Shown here one piece after another: positions 1 to 6,179 of a DNA stretch of 7,930 nucleotides. Position 1 is the first letter of the stretch. Each line of letters begins with the position of its first letter. The stretch lies in NCBI GenBank assembly GCA_903957465.1, contig CAJBPJ010000265.1:1-7930 (forward strand), given 5' to 3'. The position numbers were made by a program, and so were the translations under genes. This DNA comes from an uncultured Opitutia bacterium. Lineage in GTDB: Bacteria > Verrucomicrobiota > Verrucomicrobiia > Opitutales > UBA953. The notes beneath the pieces are model-generated. The model was not told the DNA's origin. It saw only the letters and a list, made by a program, of their open reading frames with translations, and searched no databases.

Positions 1-1
1 C

Positions 2-406
2 TGGATGACAGGTGATGTTGGGCAAAACCTCATCGAAGAAGTCGATGTGCTTGAAGCCGGCAAAGACTACGGATGGCCTGTGCGTGAGGGGCGAAAGGCG
101 TTTGGTAAGGCCACACCCATCTCAGGACTCACCGAGCCACTCTGTGACTACGAACATAAATTAGGTAGCTCTGTGACGGGGGGCGTCATCTATCGAGGCA
201 AAGCCCTGCCAGAACTTACAGGTTCTTATATCTTTGGAGACTTCGCCAGTGGACGTATCTTTTCGGTCAACCCTCGGCGCGCTAACTCGTTTACGACCAT
301 CGCCAAAGAGTCAAATAGCGTTGTCAGCTTCGGTACAAATCCAGCCGACGGCGAGCTGCTCATTTGTAATATGAGCTCAGGCAAAGTGCTAAAGTTAACC
401 CGCTAA
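2..406 (+). CDS. PQQ-dependent sugar dehydrogenase (GSDH family), C-terminal part only
   Basis: This open frame enters from the left edge (first whole codon TGG at position 2) and gives 134 residues before a TAA stop. The text TGDVGQN, then EEVDV, then DYGWPVREG matches a late blade of the glucose/sorbosone dehydrogenase beta-propeller family, which includes HHIP-like proteins and soluble PQQ glucose dehydrogenases. YRGKALPELTGSYIFGDF followed by a SGRI/F strand and a closing GKVLKL strand is the usual end of that propeller. Family members oxidise sugars with PQQ and Ca2+, normally in the periplasm or outside the cell. The N-terminus, any signal peptide and most cofactor contacts lie outside the window, so the substrate cannot be judged. 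The protein ends right after the propeller, with no C-terminal cytochrome c domain. It converges on the discoidin gene with a 3-bp gap. The family call is firm; enzymatic activity is inferred. Confidence 0.85.
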   Translation, partial: WMTGDVGQNLIEEVDVLEAGKDYGWPVREGRKAFGKATPISGLTEPLCDYEHKLGSSVTGGVIYRGKALPELTGSYIFGDFASGRIFSVNPRRANSFTTIAKESNSVVSFGTNPADGELLICNMSSGKVLKLTR

Positions 407-409
407 GGC

Positions 410-1060
410 TTACTTTACAGGCACACCCCAAACTTCGACTTCGACGTAATCGTTCGATGGCGTCGAGGAATTACCGTTTGAGTAAAGACGGACGTAACGC
501 CCTTTGACGCCTTTGGCGGCAATAACTTTGCCCTCATGGCTCTCAATGTAGCAGAGATCGGTTCCTTTACCAAAGCCGAGTTTGTCCCCGTCATCATTAT
601 TAAAAATCGTCGTCACGCCGGATTTAAAGGTGGCGTCGTCTGAAACCTGAACAGCCACCGCAAGGTAAACGCGGCGTTCACGGTGGAAGTGCCAAATTGC
701 GACTGCATCAATTGTAGCGGATGCGCCCAAATCAATCTGTGCCCACTGGATACCGCGCGGCAATTCGACTTCGAATCCTTCATCACCGGCCTTATCACCG
801 TCGGTCACATAAGAAATGTCACCGGAGGCAGTATCGCGCGCGCTGGTTGTGACTGCCTTTCCCAATGCGAGATTTTTGGCTCCAACAGGCACCGTTGGTA
901 GCACGCGAGGACCGACACGGACTGGCTCCAGGTTGCTAACTTTAATCGGCTTAGGCGTTCCCGCCACTGCAGGCTTAGGCAACTCAAGTGGCAGAGGCTG
1001 CACGGCGTCTGCGGCATTAACCAAAACACTAACCAAAGAAAGGAATACAGTGAATCGCAT
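410..1060 (-). CDS. secreted discoidin (F5/8 type C)-domain protein
   Basis: The protein has 216 residues. The chosen start is ATG at 1060, because it opens directly on a signal peptide (MRFTVFLSLVSVLVNAADA, likely cleaved near A17-A19). The frame stays open upstream to 1237, but that stretch lies inside the kinase gene and has no export signal at its start. After the signal comes a proline-rich linker (about residues 21-58). A galactose-binding-like jelly roll then spans about 62-212: NLALGKAVTTSA opens it, WAQIDLG and IDAVAIWHFH are core strands, and KGRYVRLYSNGN with DYVEVEVWG closes it. Discoidin domains bind sugars or other ligands on surfaces; no catalytic domain is present, so this may be a small exported binding protein. 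It lies 46 bp downstream of the kinase stop, so it may be co-transcribed or have its own promoter. No Shine-Dalgarno motif precedes the start. The fold is confident; ligand and role are unknown. Confidence 0.8.
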   Translation of the reverse strand: MRFTVFLSLVSVLVNAADAVQPLPLELPKPAVAGTPKPIKVSNLEPVRVGPRVLPTVPVGAKNLALGKAVTTSARDTASGDISYVTDGDKAGDEGFEVELPRGIQWAQIDLGASATIDAVAIWHFHRERRVYLAVAVQVSDDATFKSGVTTIFNNDDGDKLGFGKGTDLCYIESHEGKVIAAKGVKGRYVRLYSNGNSSTPSNDYVEVEVWGVPVK

Positions 1061-1088
1061 AGGTGTAACTTTAATGAACACCCTTCTC

Positions 1089-1102
1089 AGGAACAAGTTC
1101 CT
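1089..1102. promoter_or_regulatory. perfect 6-2-6 palindrome between kinase and discoidin genes
   Basis: The + strand reads AGGAACAAGTTCCT, two 6-base arms around AA. It lies in the 46-bp gap, 4 bp beyond the kinase stop and about 28 bp before the discoidin start. On the - strand a TTGTTC hexamer (1096-1091) overlaps it. Seventeen bases further is TAAAGT, 7 nt before the discoidin ATG, which is a weak -35/-10 pair. The palindrome could therefore be an operator over a discoidin promoter. No T-run follows it, so it is not a standard terminator. The symmetry is directly visible; its function is inferred. Confidence 0.3.
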
Positions 1103-1106
1103 AAAA

Positions 1107-2267
1107 TTATGCTTGGGGAGGCAAAAGACGCACCCGGCGATGTTTTTGCGGGAAACGCAAAGTGACCGTCGTGCCCTTTCCAGCTGCACTAGCGACATCC
1201 ACCCGTCCGCCATGTGCCCGTAAAATTCGTAAGACAATCAACAAGCCGAGGCCATTACCATCGGCCTTTGTCGTATAGTAAGCATCAAAAACCCTCGTGA
1301 GCTTATCTGCAGAAATGCCCACACCTGTATCGGCAACTTCCAAGACTACCCATTCATCGTCGGACCGCGCACGCACGGTGATTTGCCCGCCTCGGTCCAT
1401 GGCTTCCAGGGCATTCTTAATAACATTAAACAAGGCCTGCTTAACCTGACCATGATCAGCTAATACCACGGGAAGTTCATCAGAGACTTCAACCACGGCA
1501 CGGACGCCAAGCTCTGCCATCTGGTCTTTCAGTAATGCCAGCGCTCCTGCGACAACTTCTAAAAGCTGGGTGTCAGCTAAATCAGGTACAGCAGGACGGA
1601 CTGCGCCCAAAAAGTTACGAACGATTCCATCGAGTCGACGCACCTCAGATTCAACAATGTCGATGGATTCATCTACCTTTGTTCCGGCCGAACCAAGGTC
1701 CGCGAGACGACGACGCAAAAGTTGGAGATGAATACCAATCGCATTGAGCGGATTACCAATTTCATGGGCCACCCCAGCTGCTAAATTCATAATCGAATCA
1801 ATACGCTCACTCTCGACACGATCCTCTGTTTGCACGCGCTCAGCCGAAACATCTGCAATCACCGCTACGCGTAAAGATGAGCCTGCCGAAGGGCCTTCAA
1901 CCAGCGAAAGGTGCACACGCAAGATACGTGTTTCAGGATAATTGACCTCCATCTCGCGCGTCTGGGCCGTGGTGCCATCTGTTAACTCAAGGGTGCTGGC
2001 GAGATCCGGGGGGAAGCGAACGGCTTCACCCGCAGCTAAGGCTTCTGCAGATATCCCAACCAGAGCCGCTGCCGCCGCATTGGCGTAAGCTACACGGCCA
2101 TCGGACTCCAAAACCAACACACCCTCGCGCAAGGTGTCCAAAACCGTCTCCATTAAGTTACGCTCGCGATCGAGCCTGCGTGCAAGAATAGCTAGGTTCT
2201 TAGGGTCAAGGTCATCGGCTCGACCAAGCAAGCGATCAAACCGACCCTGTCGACGACGTGGATTCAT
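1107..2267 (-). CDS. soluble PAS-domain sensor histidine kinase (NtrB-like architecture)
   Basis: The protein has 386 residues with no transmembrane segment, so it is probably cytoplasmic. A charged helical lead-in (about 20-45) precedes a PAS domain (about 40-140; GVLVLESDGRVAYANAAA). The HisKA dimerisation helix contains the H-box GVAHEIGNPLNAI, with H168 as the expected phosphorylated residue. E169 and N172 form the ExxN pattern associated with phosphatase activity toward the partner regulator. The ATPase domain follows with N-box QALFNVIKNALEAM (N281, N285), G1 DTGVGI (D313), F-box FDAYYTTK and G2 GNGLGL, so all boxes are intact. The ATG overlaps the coaB stop as ATGA, which suggests translational coupling. 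No response regulator is encoded in the window. The next gene is an exported discoidin protein, so the signal sensed and the phosphorylation target are unknown. The class call is very secure; 'NtrB-like' describes architecture, not proven nitrogen control. Confidence 0.93.
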   Translation of the reverse strand: MNPRRRQGRFDRLLGRADDLDPKNLAILARRLDRERNLMETVLDTLREGVLVLESDGRVAYANAAAAALVGISAEALAAGEAVRFPPDLASTLELTDGTTAQTREMEVNYPETRILRVHLSLVEGPSAGSSLRVAVIADVSAERVQTEDRVESERIDSIMNLAAGVAHEIGNPLNAIGIHLQLLRRRLADLGSAGTKVDESIDIVESEVRRLDGIVRNFLGAVRPAVPDLADTQLLEVVAGALALLKDQMAELGVRAVVEVSDELPVVLADHGQVKQALFNVIKNALEAMDRGGQITVRARSDDEWVVLEVADTGVGISADKLTRVFDAYYTTKADGNGLGLLIVLRILRAHGGRVDVASAAGKGTTVTLRFPQKHRRVRLLPPQA

Positions 2268-2911
2268 CGTGTAGAGATTCTCTGAGCGAGAGATTGGATA
2301 AGTTTACGGGCAACATCTACCTTAAGAGCCGGACCGATGACTTCACGCGTCCCATCACGTCCTAAGAGAGTGAGTGTATTGGTTTCCGATCCAAACGCCC
2401 CGCCAAGACCTGCCACGGAATTCGCCGCAATCCAATCAATGCCCTTGGATTCAAGTTTCCGACGGGCGTGTTCCTCAACCTTCTCCGTCTCCGCAGCAAA
2501 ACCTACCAGTAGTTGGTTATCGCGCTTCTGTGCTGCCATACCCGCTAAAATGTCTGGGCAGGTTTCCAGCTCTAGGGTGAGTACACCCGTATCTCTTTTC
2601 AGTTTTTGCGCTAAGCGTTTTTTGGGACGCCAGTCACTGACGGCTGCAGTCGCGATGAATACATCGGCTGGGCCAAAAAGGGCTTCAACTTGCCGGTACA
2701 TCTCCTCGGCCGTTACGACTGGATATAGCAGAGCGCCCTTGGGCTCAGGCAAGGCCACAGGGCCAGCCACTAAATCTACTGTCCAACCAAACTCAACCGC
2801 AGCCGCAGCAATCGCAAAACCCATCTTACCCGTGGAAGGATTGCTAAGAAATCTCACCGGATCGAGGAACTCTCGAGTCGGGCCAGCCGTGATGAGACAA
2901 CGAATAGACAC
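2264..2911 (-). CDS. coaB: stand-alone phosphopantothenate-cysteine ligase domain (CoaB)
   Basis: CoaB joins 4'-phosphopantothenate and cysteine using a nucleotide triphosphate, the second step of coenzyme A synthesis from pantothenate. From the GTG at 2911 the protein has 215 residues beginning MSIRCLITAGPTRE, which puts the Rossmann strand and TAGPT motif at the N-terminus as usual. A TTG at 2941 would add ten residues (MRIPYLNSQN) with no recognisable function; neither start has a Shine-Dalgarno motif. Visible motifs are PVRFLSNPSTGKMG (about 18-31), ATAAVSDWRPK (about 87-97), QKLKR (102-106, the lysine region that contacts the substrate), LVGFAAET (135-142) and IAANSV (161-166). Most bacteria fuse this domain to the CoaC decarboxylase; no CoaC flavodoxin-like half is attached or present in the window, so it should be elsewhere. 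It is the first gene of the leftward group and overlaps the kinase gene by 4 bp. Confidence 0.88.
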   Translation of the reverse strand: MSIRCLITAGPTREFLDPVRFLSNPSTGKMGFAIAAAAVEFGWTVDLVAGPVALPEPKGALLYPVVTAEEMYRQVEALFGPADVFIATAAVSDWRPKKRLAQKLKRDTGVLTLELETCPDILAGMAAQKRDNQLLVGFAAETEKVEEHARRKLESKGIDWIAANSVAGLGGAFGSETNTLTLLGRDGTREVIGPALKVDVARKLIQSLAQRISTR

Positions 2912-2967
2912 GTTCTGGCTATTCAAATAGGGAATACGCAAAGGTGAAAGGGCAAAGACACTCGAAA

Positions 2968-2979
2968 AGACTAAAGTCT
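2968..2979. promoter_or_regulatory. perfect 5-2-5 palindrome in coaB/rdgB divergent region
   Basis: The sequence AGACTAAAGTCT has 5-base arms around AA. It lies between the two divergent genes, 27 bp beyond the TTG candidate start of coaB. It is adjacent to, and does not overlap, a second palindrome at 2983-2995. The symmetry suggests a protein-binding site, but arms this short can occur by chance. No specific regulator is recognised. Confidence 0.22.
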
Positions 2980-2982
2980 AAG

Positions 2983-2995
2983 TTCGGTTACCGAA
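2983..2995. promoter_or_regulatory. perfect 6-1-6 palindrome in coaB/rdgB divergent region, operator-like
   Basis: The sequence TTCGGTTACCGAA has 6-base arms around a single T. It sits 52 bp upstream of the rdgB ATG, which is a plausible place to influence promoters in either direction. Only three bases separate it from the palindrome at 2968-2979, so the two could form a composite site. There is no T-run on either side, which argues against a terminator. The binding factor is unknown. Confidence 0.3.
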
Positions 2996-3033
2996 ATCCT
3001 CAAAAATGTTGCTTTAGGCTTCATCCTATTCGC

Positions 3034-3039
3034 TTTAAT
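3034..3039 (+). promoter_or_regulatory. possible -10 box of rdgB
   Basis: TTTAAT matches five of six bases of the sigma-70 -10 consensus and lies 8 nt before the rdgB ATG. If used, transcription would begin at or next to the start codon and give an almost leaderless message, consistent with the absence of a Shine-Dalgarno motif there. A TTGCTT hexamer at 3009-3014 is 19 nt upstream, too far for a good -35. This is a weak prediction from sequence likeness only. Confidence 0.2.
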
Positions 3040-3047
3040 CTCGAACG

Positions 3048-3650
3048 ATGAAACGGCTTATCCTTGCCACGGGCAATGCCCACAAAGCCGAAGAATTCGC
3101 TCGGATGTTTACTCAAGCTGGTTTGCCCTGCGAAGTTGCCAGCGCACGCAGTGTTGGCGGCATGCCAATGGTTGATGAAATTTCGGGTACATTTTCAGGT
3201 AACGCCCGACTTAAAGCCAACGCACTCAAACTGCTCGCGCCACCAGACACCTGGGTGCTAGCCGATGACAGTGGACTATCCTGCGACGCCCTTGGCGGCG
3301 CCCCTGGGGTCGACTCCGCAATCTACGCAGGCCCGCAAGCGACGGACGCAGAGAACCGGAAGAAACTTCTCAGCGCGCTCACGGGAGTGCCTTCCGCGCG
3401 ACGCACCGCACGCTTTACCTGCCACCTTGTATTACTTGGACCTAACCACGAAGAAGCTGAGTTCACAGGACACTGCGAAGGCTCTATCCTCGAGGCAGAG
3501 CACGGATCGGGCGGCTTTGGTTATGATAACCTTTTCGTACCCGCTGGGTATACCCAAACCTTTGGCGAACTCCCTGCGGCGACCAAAGACGAACTAAGCC
3601 ACCGAGCGAAAGCATTTGCCGCTCTCGCAACATGGCTGCGGCTAGCCTAA
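3048..3650 (+). CDS. rdgB: RdgB/HAM1 non-canonical purine NTP pyrophosphatase (ITP/XTP/dITP)
   Basis: The protein has 200 residues, the usual length for this family. It hydrolyses ITP, dITP and XTP to the monophosphates plus pyrophosphate, keeping deaminated purines out of DNA and RNA. The signature elements appear in order: ATGNAHKAEEF (T8, N10, K13) at the phosphate-binding N-terminus; E44, aligning with the metal-linked Glu41 of the E. coli enzyme; FSGNARLKA (49-57); ADDSGL with D74 at the position of the E. coli catalytic Asp69; GGAPGVDSAIYAG (83-95); GSGGFGYDNLF (153-163); and ELSHRAKA (182-189), whose SHR contacts the base. Nothing is missing. It is a single gene, divergent from coaB and convergent with opcA with a 5-bp gap. 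No Shine-Dalgarno motif precedes the ATG. Confidence 0.96.
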   Translation: MKRLILATGNAHKAEEFARMFTQAGLPCEVASARSVGGMPMVDEISGTFSGNARLKANALKLLAPPDTWVLADDSGLSCDALGGAPGVDSAIYAGPQATDAENRKKLLSALTGVPSARRTARFTCHLVLLGPNHEEAEFTGHCEGSILEAEHGSGGFGYDNLFVPAGYTQTFGELPAATKDELSHRAKAFAALATWLRLA

Positions 3651-3659
3651 GGTTCTTAG
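3647..3659. other. palindrome joining the rdgB and opcA stop codons
   Basis: The sequence CTAAGGTTCTTAG has 5-base arms around GTT. Its left arm contains the rdgB TAA (3648-3650) and its right arm the opcA TAA read on the other strand (3658-3656). The + strand side is followed by an A-run rather than a T-run, and the - strand side has no T-run after it, so it does not fit an intrinsic terminator. It largely reflects both genes ending in TAAG. Confidence 0.35.
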
Positions 3660-4624
3660 AAAAAGAGTGCCTCACCCAAGGCGATCTCTGGACTAAGGAA
3701 AGGGACTGCCAAAGCGAAAGCTTGGTGAGATGTTGCGTAATCGAGTGCGACCGAAGCTCGAGTGCCATGCTCGGCATGCTCCCAGGCGAAATGGTTTCCA
3801 TTGTCGTACATCCATTCGACGGCGATGCAGGAATTTTCCTTACACGTATTCGTCACCGTAAATTTAGCTGTCAGTGGCAACGTTGCGACAGTTGCACAGG
3901 CGCGCAGGCTTTTTTCCATCCACGCAATCAAACCGAGCGCTTCACCACGAAACCCGCTACCATGGGAAACGGTGACATTTTTTAAGCCACGTACAAGGTC
4001 GGCAGGACTGTGGCTGCTTAAAAATTGTCCAAGGGCTTGGCGGACTGGCAAACAGCGGGCAACCGAAAGGTCGCGCACCGATTCTGTACGCGGCCACTTT
4101 AAATCAAAGAAGTTATCACCTTCAATCGAGCGGTCTGCGACGACACGCGTGAAGCGCGGAGCCAATGCCAACCAGGGATTCAACAAGGCACCGTCGACCT
4201 TGTGACACCAAAGGTAGGCCGGAAGGTCGGCTTCAAGCCATGTCGAAACAAGCGACTGCAGTTGTAATGTATGCGAGCCATGAGCGAGGAGAAGCGCCTC
4301 GCAGCAACGTTTATCACGACGACTAAAATCAAGGAAGCAGGCGACGTGCGCTTTGGCCTCCGGAGGCAATGTATCTTGGGCAGCTGGACGCTGTGCCAGC
4401 ACGACCAAGCGACAGGGATAACGTCGTGCAAAAGACTGAGCTTGTTCGAACAGCGCGGCAGCTTCTTCAGGCCCAACCTTCTCGCCGAGCATTAACACTA
4501 AATTCATTTGCGATGCACGTACCGCTTGTTCGCCTTCAGCCGCCCAAGCATGAGCCAACGCACCCAGCGCTTCGTTCACCCGTACAGGAGAACCAGGCAA
4601 GGCGGCAAGAATGTCAGAGGCCAT
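3656..4624 (-). CDS. opcA: OpcA-family glucose-6-phosphate dehydrogenase assembly protein
   Basis: The protein has 322 residues and is encoded 5 bp after zwf, the standard position for OpcA. OpcA is known from cyanobacteria and actinobacteria as a factor promoting assembly and activation of G6PD. Recognisable stretches are the N-terminal SQMNLVLML (38-46); the conserved middle WLEADLPAYLWCHKVDG (129-145), matching the family's 'DLPV-LWW' region; FTRVVADRS (158-166); and DLKWPRTESVRDL (174-186), matching its 'DL-W-R---WR-L' region. The C-terminal half is more divergent, with a probable beta-rich end. It has nine cysteines, including an adjacent pair at C107-C108; cyanobacterial OpcA is reported to respond to thioredoxin, but whether these are equivalent cannot be told here. 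The ATG at 4624 has no Shine-Dalgarno motif, so translational coupling to zwf is likely. Family assignment rests on motif likeness plus position, and the two agree. Confidence 0.88.
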   Translation of the reverse strand: MASDILAALPGSPVRVNEALGALAHAWAAEGEQAVRASQMNLVLMLGEKVGPEEAAALFEQAQSFARRYPCRLVVLAQRPAAQDTLPPEAKAHVACFLDFSRRDKRCCEALLLAHGSHTLQLQSLVSTWLEADLPAYLWCHKVDGALLNPWLALAPRFTRVVADRSIEGDNFFDLKWPRTESVRDLSVARCLPVRQALGQFLSSHSPADLVRGLKNVTVSHGSGFRGEALGLIAWMEKSLRACATVATLPLTAKFTVTNTCKENSCIAVEWMYDNGNHFAWEHAEHGTRASVALDYATSHQAFALAVPFLSPEIALGEALFF

Positions 4625-4629
4625 AGGGA

Positions 4630-6174
4630 TCAGCGGCCGGCGTTACGCCAAGCGTGACCATGCGGAGCTAACAACGCATCCCCCGCAGCTGGCCCCCAAG
4701 AGCCCGCAGGATAGGTCTCGAGGCCTGCGCGACCTGCGGCAGCCCATGACTGCAAGAGAGGTGTAAACAATCGCCACGATGCTTCCGTCTCATCACCGCG
4801 AATGAATAGCGTGCGGTCGCCGACGATACCATCGAGGATTAATCGCTCATAGGCTTCGGGCGTATCTGATCCGTACGTTGCTGCATAACGGAAACTTAAC
4901 CGCACAGGCTGAGTACGTGGCTCCAAGCCTGGAACTTTGGAATTCAGGATTAAGGTAGAACCTTCGTCGGGTTGAATTTGAATTACCAAGCGATTCGGGG
5001 CGATGTCGTAACGACTATCGGCAGCAAATAAACCATCAACCGGTTGCTTAAACTGTATAGAAATTTCGGAAACGCGTCGGGCCATGCGCTTACCTGAACG
5101 AAGGTAAAAAGGAACGCCCGACCATCGGTCATTTTCAATCGAGAGACGTAAAGCGCAAAATGTCTCCGTGGCCGACGTCGCCGAAATATCCTTTTCAGCT
5201 AAATATCCCGTGACGGGTTCACCACCTGATAAGCCTTCGGCATACTGTGCCCGCACGGCATCTCCGCCTTTGCCCAATTGCAAGGAACGGATAGACTCCA
5301 AAAGACGTACTTTTTGATCGCGGATATGCTCCGCATTTAAAGACGCGGGCGCATCCATCGCCGTTAAGGCAAGGAGCTGCATCGTGTGGTTTTGCAACAT
5401 ATCGCGGGTTGCACCCGAGTGCTCATAGTAACCGCCGCGTGACCCTACCCCAAGCTCCTCGGCAACGGTGATTTGTACATGGTCAACATGACGACGGTTC
5501 CAAAGTGGCTCAAGGATCGGATTGGCAAAGCGAAGAACAAGTAAGTCCTGAACGGTTTCCTTGCCGAGATAGTGGTCGATTCGGAAAACTTGGCTCTCAC
5601 GGAAATTACGGGCGATGGTTGCATTGAGCTGCACAGCCGAAGCGAGGTCGCGACCAAATGGTTTTTCGATAATGACCTTACTCTCCGTCGGCGTACCGAG
5701 TCCGCGTGCAGCTAAACCACAGCGACCATGATTCTCGACGATGGATTCAAAGACTGTCGGCGGCGTTGAGATGTAGCTAACGAGCTGCAGAGATGTGCCC
5801 GCAGCCTTTTCAATTTCGGTGATGCGATTGGCAAGTGCCGTGAACGCCGCAGGATCGTCATACTCACCTGCTTGATAGTAAGTCGCGGCTTCAATCCGAC
5901 GCCAAATATCTGGGTTAAAAGGCCGACGTGTGAATCGAGTGATCTCGCGAGCAGCCATTGCCCGAAACTCAGCATCTGGGAGCGGCTTGCGGCCAAAACC
6001 AATTAAGGCAAAATCCGCCGGCAAAAGATTGTCGACCGCAAGGTTGTAAAGTGCGGGCAACAACTTACGCGCAGTGAGATCACCCGATGCACCAAAAATA
6101 ACCAAACACGTCGGGGGAGCACCTCGGTGCTTGCTTAGGCCGGCCAGGAATGGATGACGGTCGTTATCGGGCAT
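4630..6174 (-). CDS. zwf: glucose-6-phosphate 1-dehydrogenase
   Basis: G6PD oxidises glucose 6-phosphate to 6-phosphogluconolactone with NAD(P)+, the first step of the oxidative pentose phosphate pathway. From the ATG at 6174 it has 514 residues, normal for the family. The reading frame remains open to 6249, but those 25 codons lie inside yraN and do not resemble a G6PD N-terminus. The N-terminal Rossmann fingerprint VIFGASGDLTARKLLPALYNL begins near residue 25 (GASGDLT 28-34). EKPFG is at 170-174. The family signature RIDHYLGKE (198-206) holds the substrate-binding D200/H201, and QNHTMQL (261-267) holds the expected general-base histidine H263. The C-terminal beta-plus-alpha domain is complete, and all catalytic residues are present. 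It lies between yraN and opcA with 5-bp gaps on both sides. No 6-phosphogluconolactonase gene is adjacent in the window. Confidence 0.98.
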   Translation of the reverse strand: MPDNDRHPFLAGLSKHRGAPPTCLVIFGASGDLTARKLLPALYNLAVDNLLPADFALIGFGRKPLPDAEFRAMAAREITRFTRRPFNPDIWRRIEAATYYQAGEYDDPAAFTALANRITEIEKAAGTSLQLVSYISTPPTVFESIVENHGRCGLAARGLGTPTESKVIIEKPFGRDLASAVQLNATIARNFRESQVFRIDHYLGKETVQDLLVLRFANPILEPLWNRRHVDHVQITVAEELGVGSRGGYYEHSGATRDMLQNHTMQLLALTAMDAPASLNAEHIRDQKVRLLESIRSLQLGKGGDAVRAQYAEGLSGGEPVTGYLAEKDISATSATETFCALRLSIENDRWSGVPFYLRSGKRMARRVSEISIQFKQPVDGLFAADSRYDIAPNRLVIQIQPDEGSTLILNSKVPGLEPRTQPVRLSFRYAATYGSDTPEAYERLILDGIVGDRTLFIRGDETEASWRLFTPLLQSWAAAGRAGLETYPAGSWGPAAGDALLAPHGHAWRNAGR

Positions 6175-6179
6175 GAAGA

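Noticed and set aside
1061..1237. N-terminal extension of the discoidin protein into the kinase gene
   Set aside because: The added residues would push the clear signal peptide to an internal position and overlap the kinase ATPase domain.
2337..2930. 197-codon open frame on the + strand opposite coaB
   Set aside because: The composition is rich in Ser/Pro/Arg as expected from the complement of a coding strand, with no domain. coaB on the other strand has clear motifs.
4443..4452. TGTTCGAACA palindrome, reminiscent of LexA half-sites
   Set aside because: It lies within the opcA coding sequence, and the half-sites abut with no 4-base spacer as known SOS boxes of this shape require.
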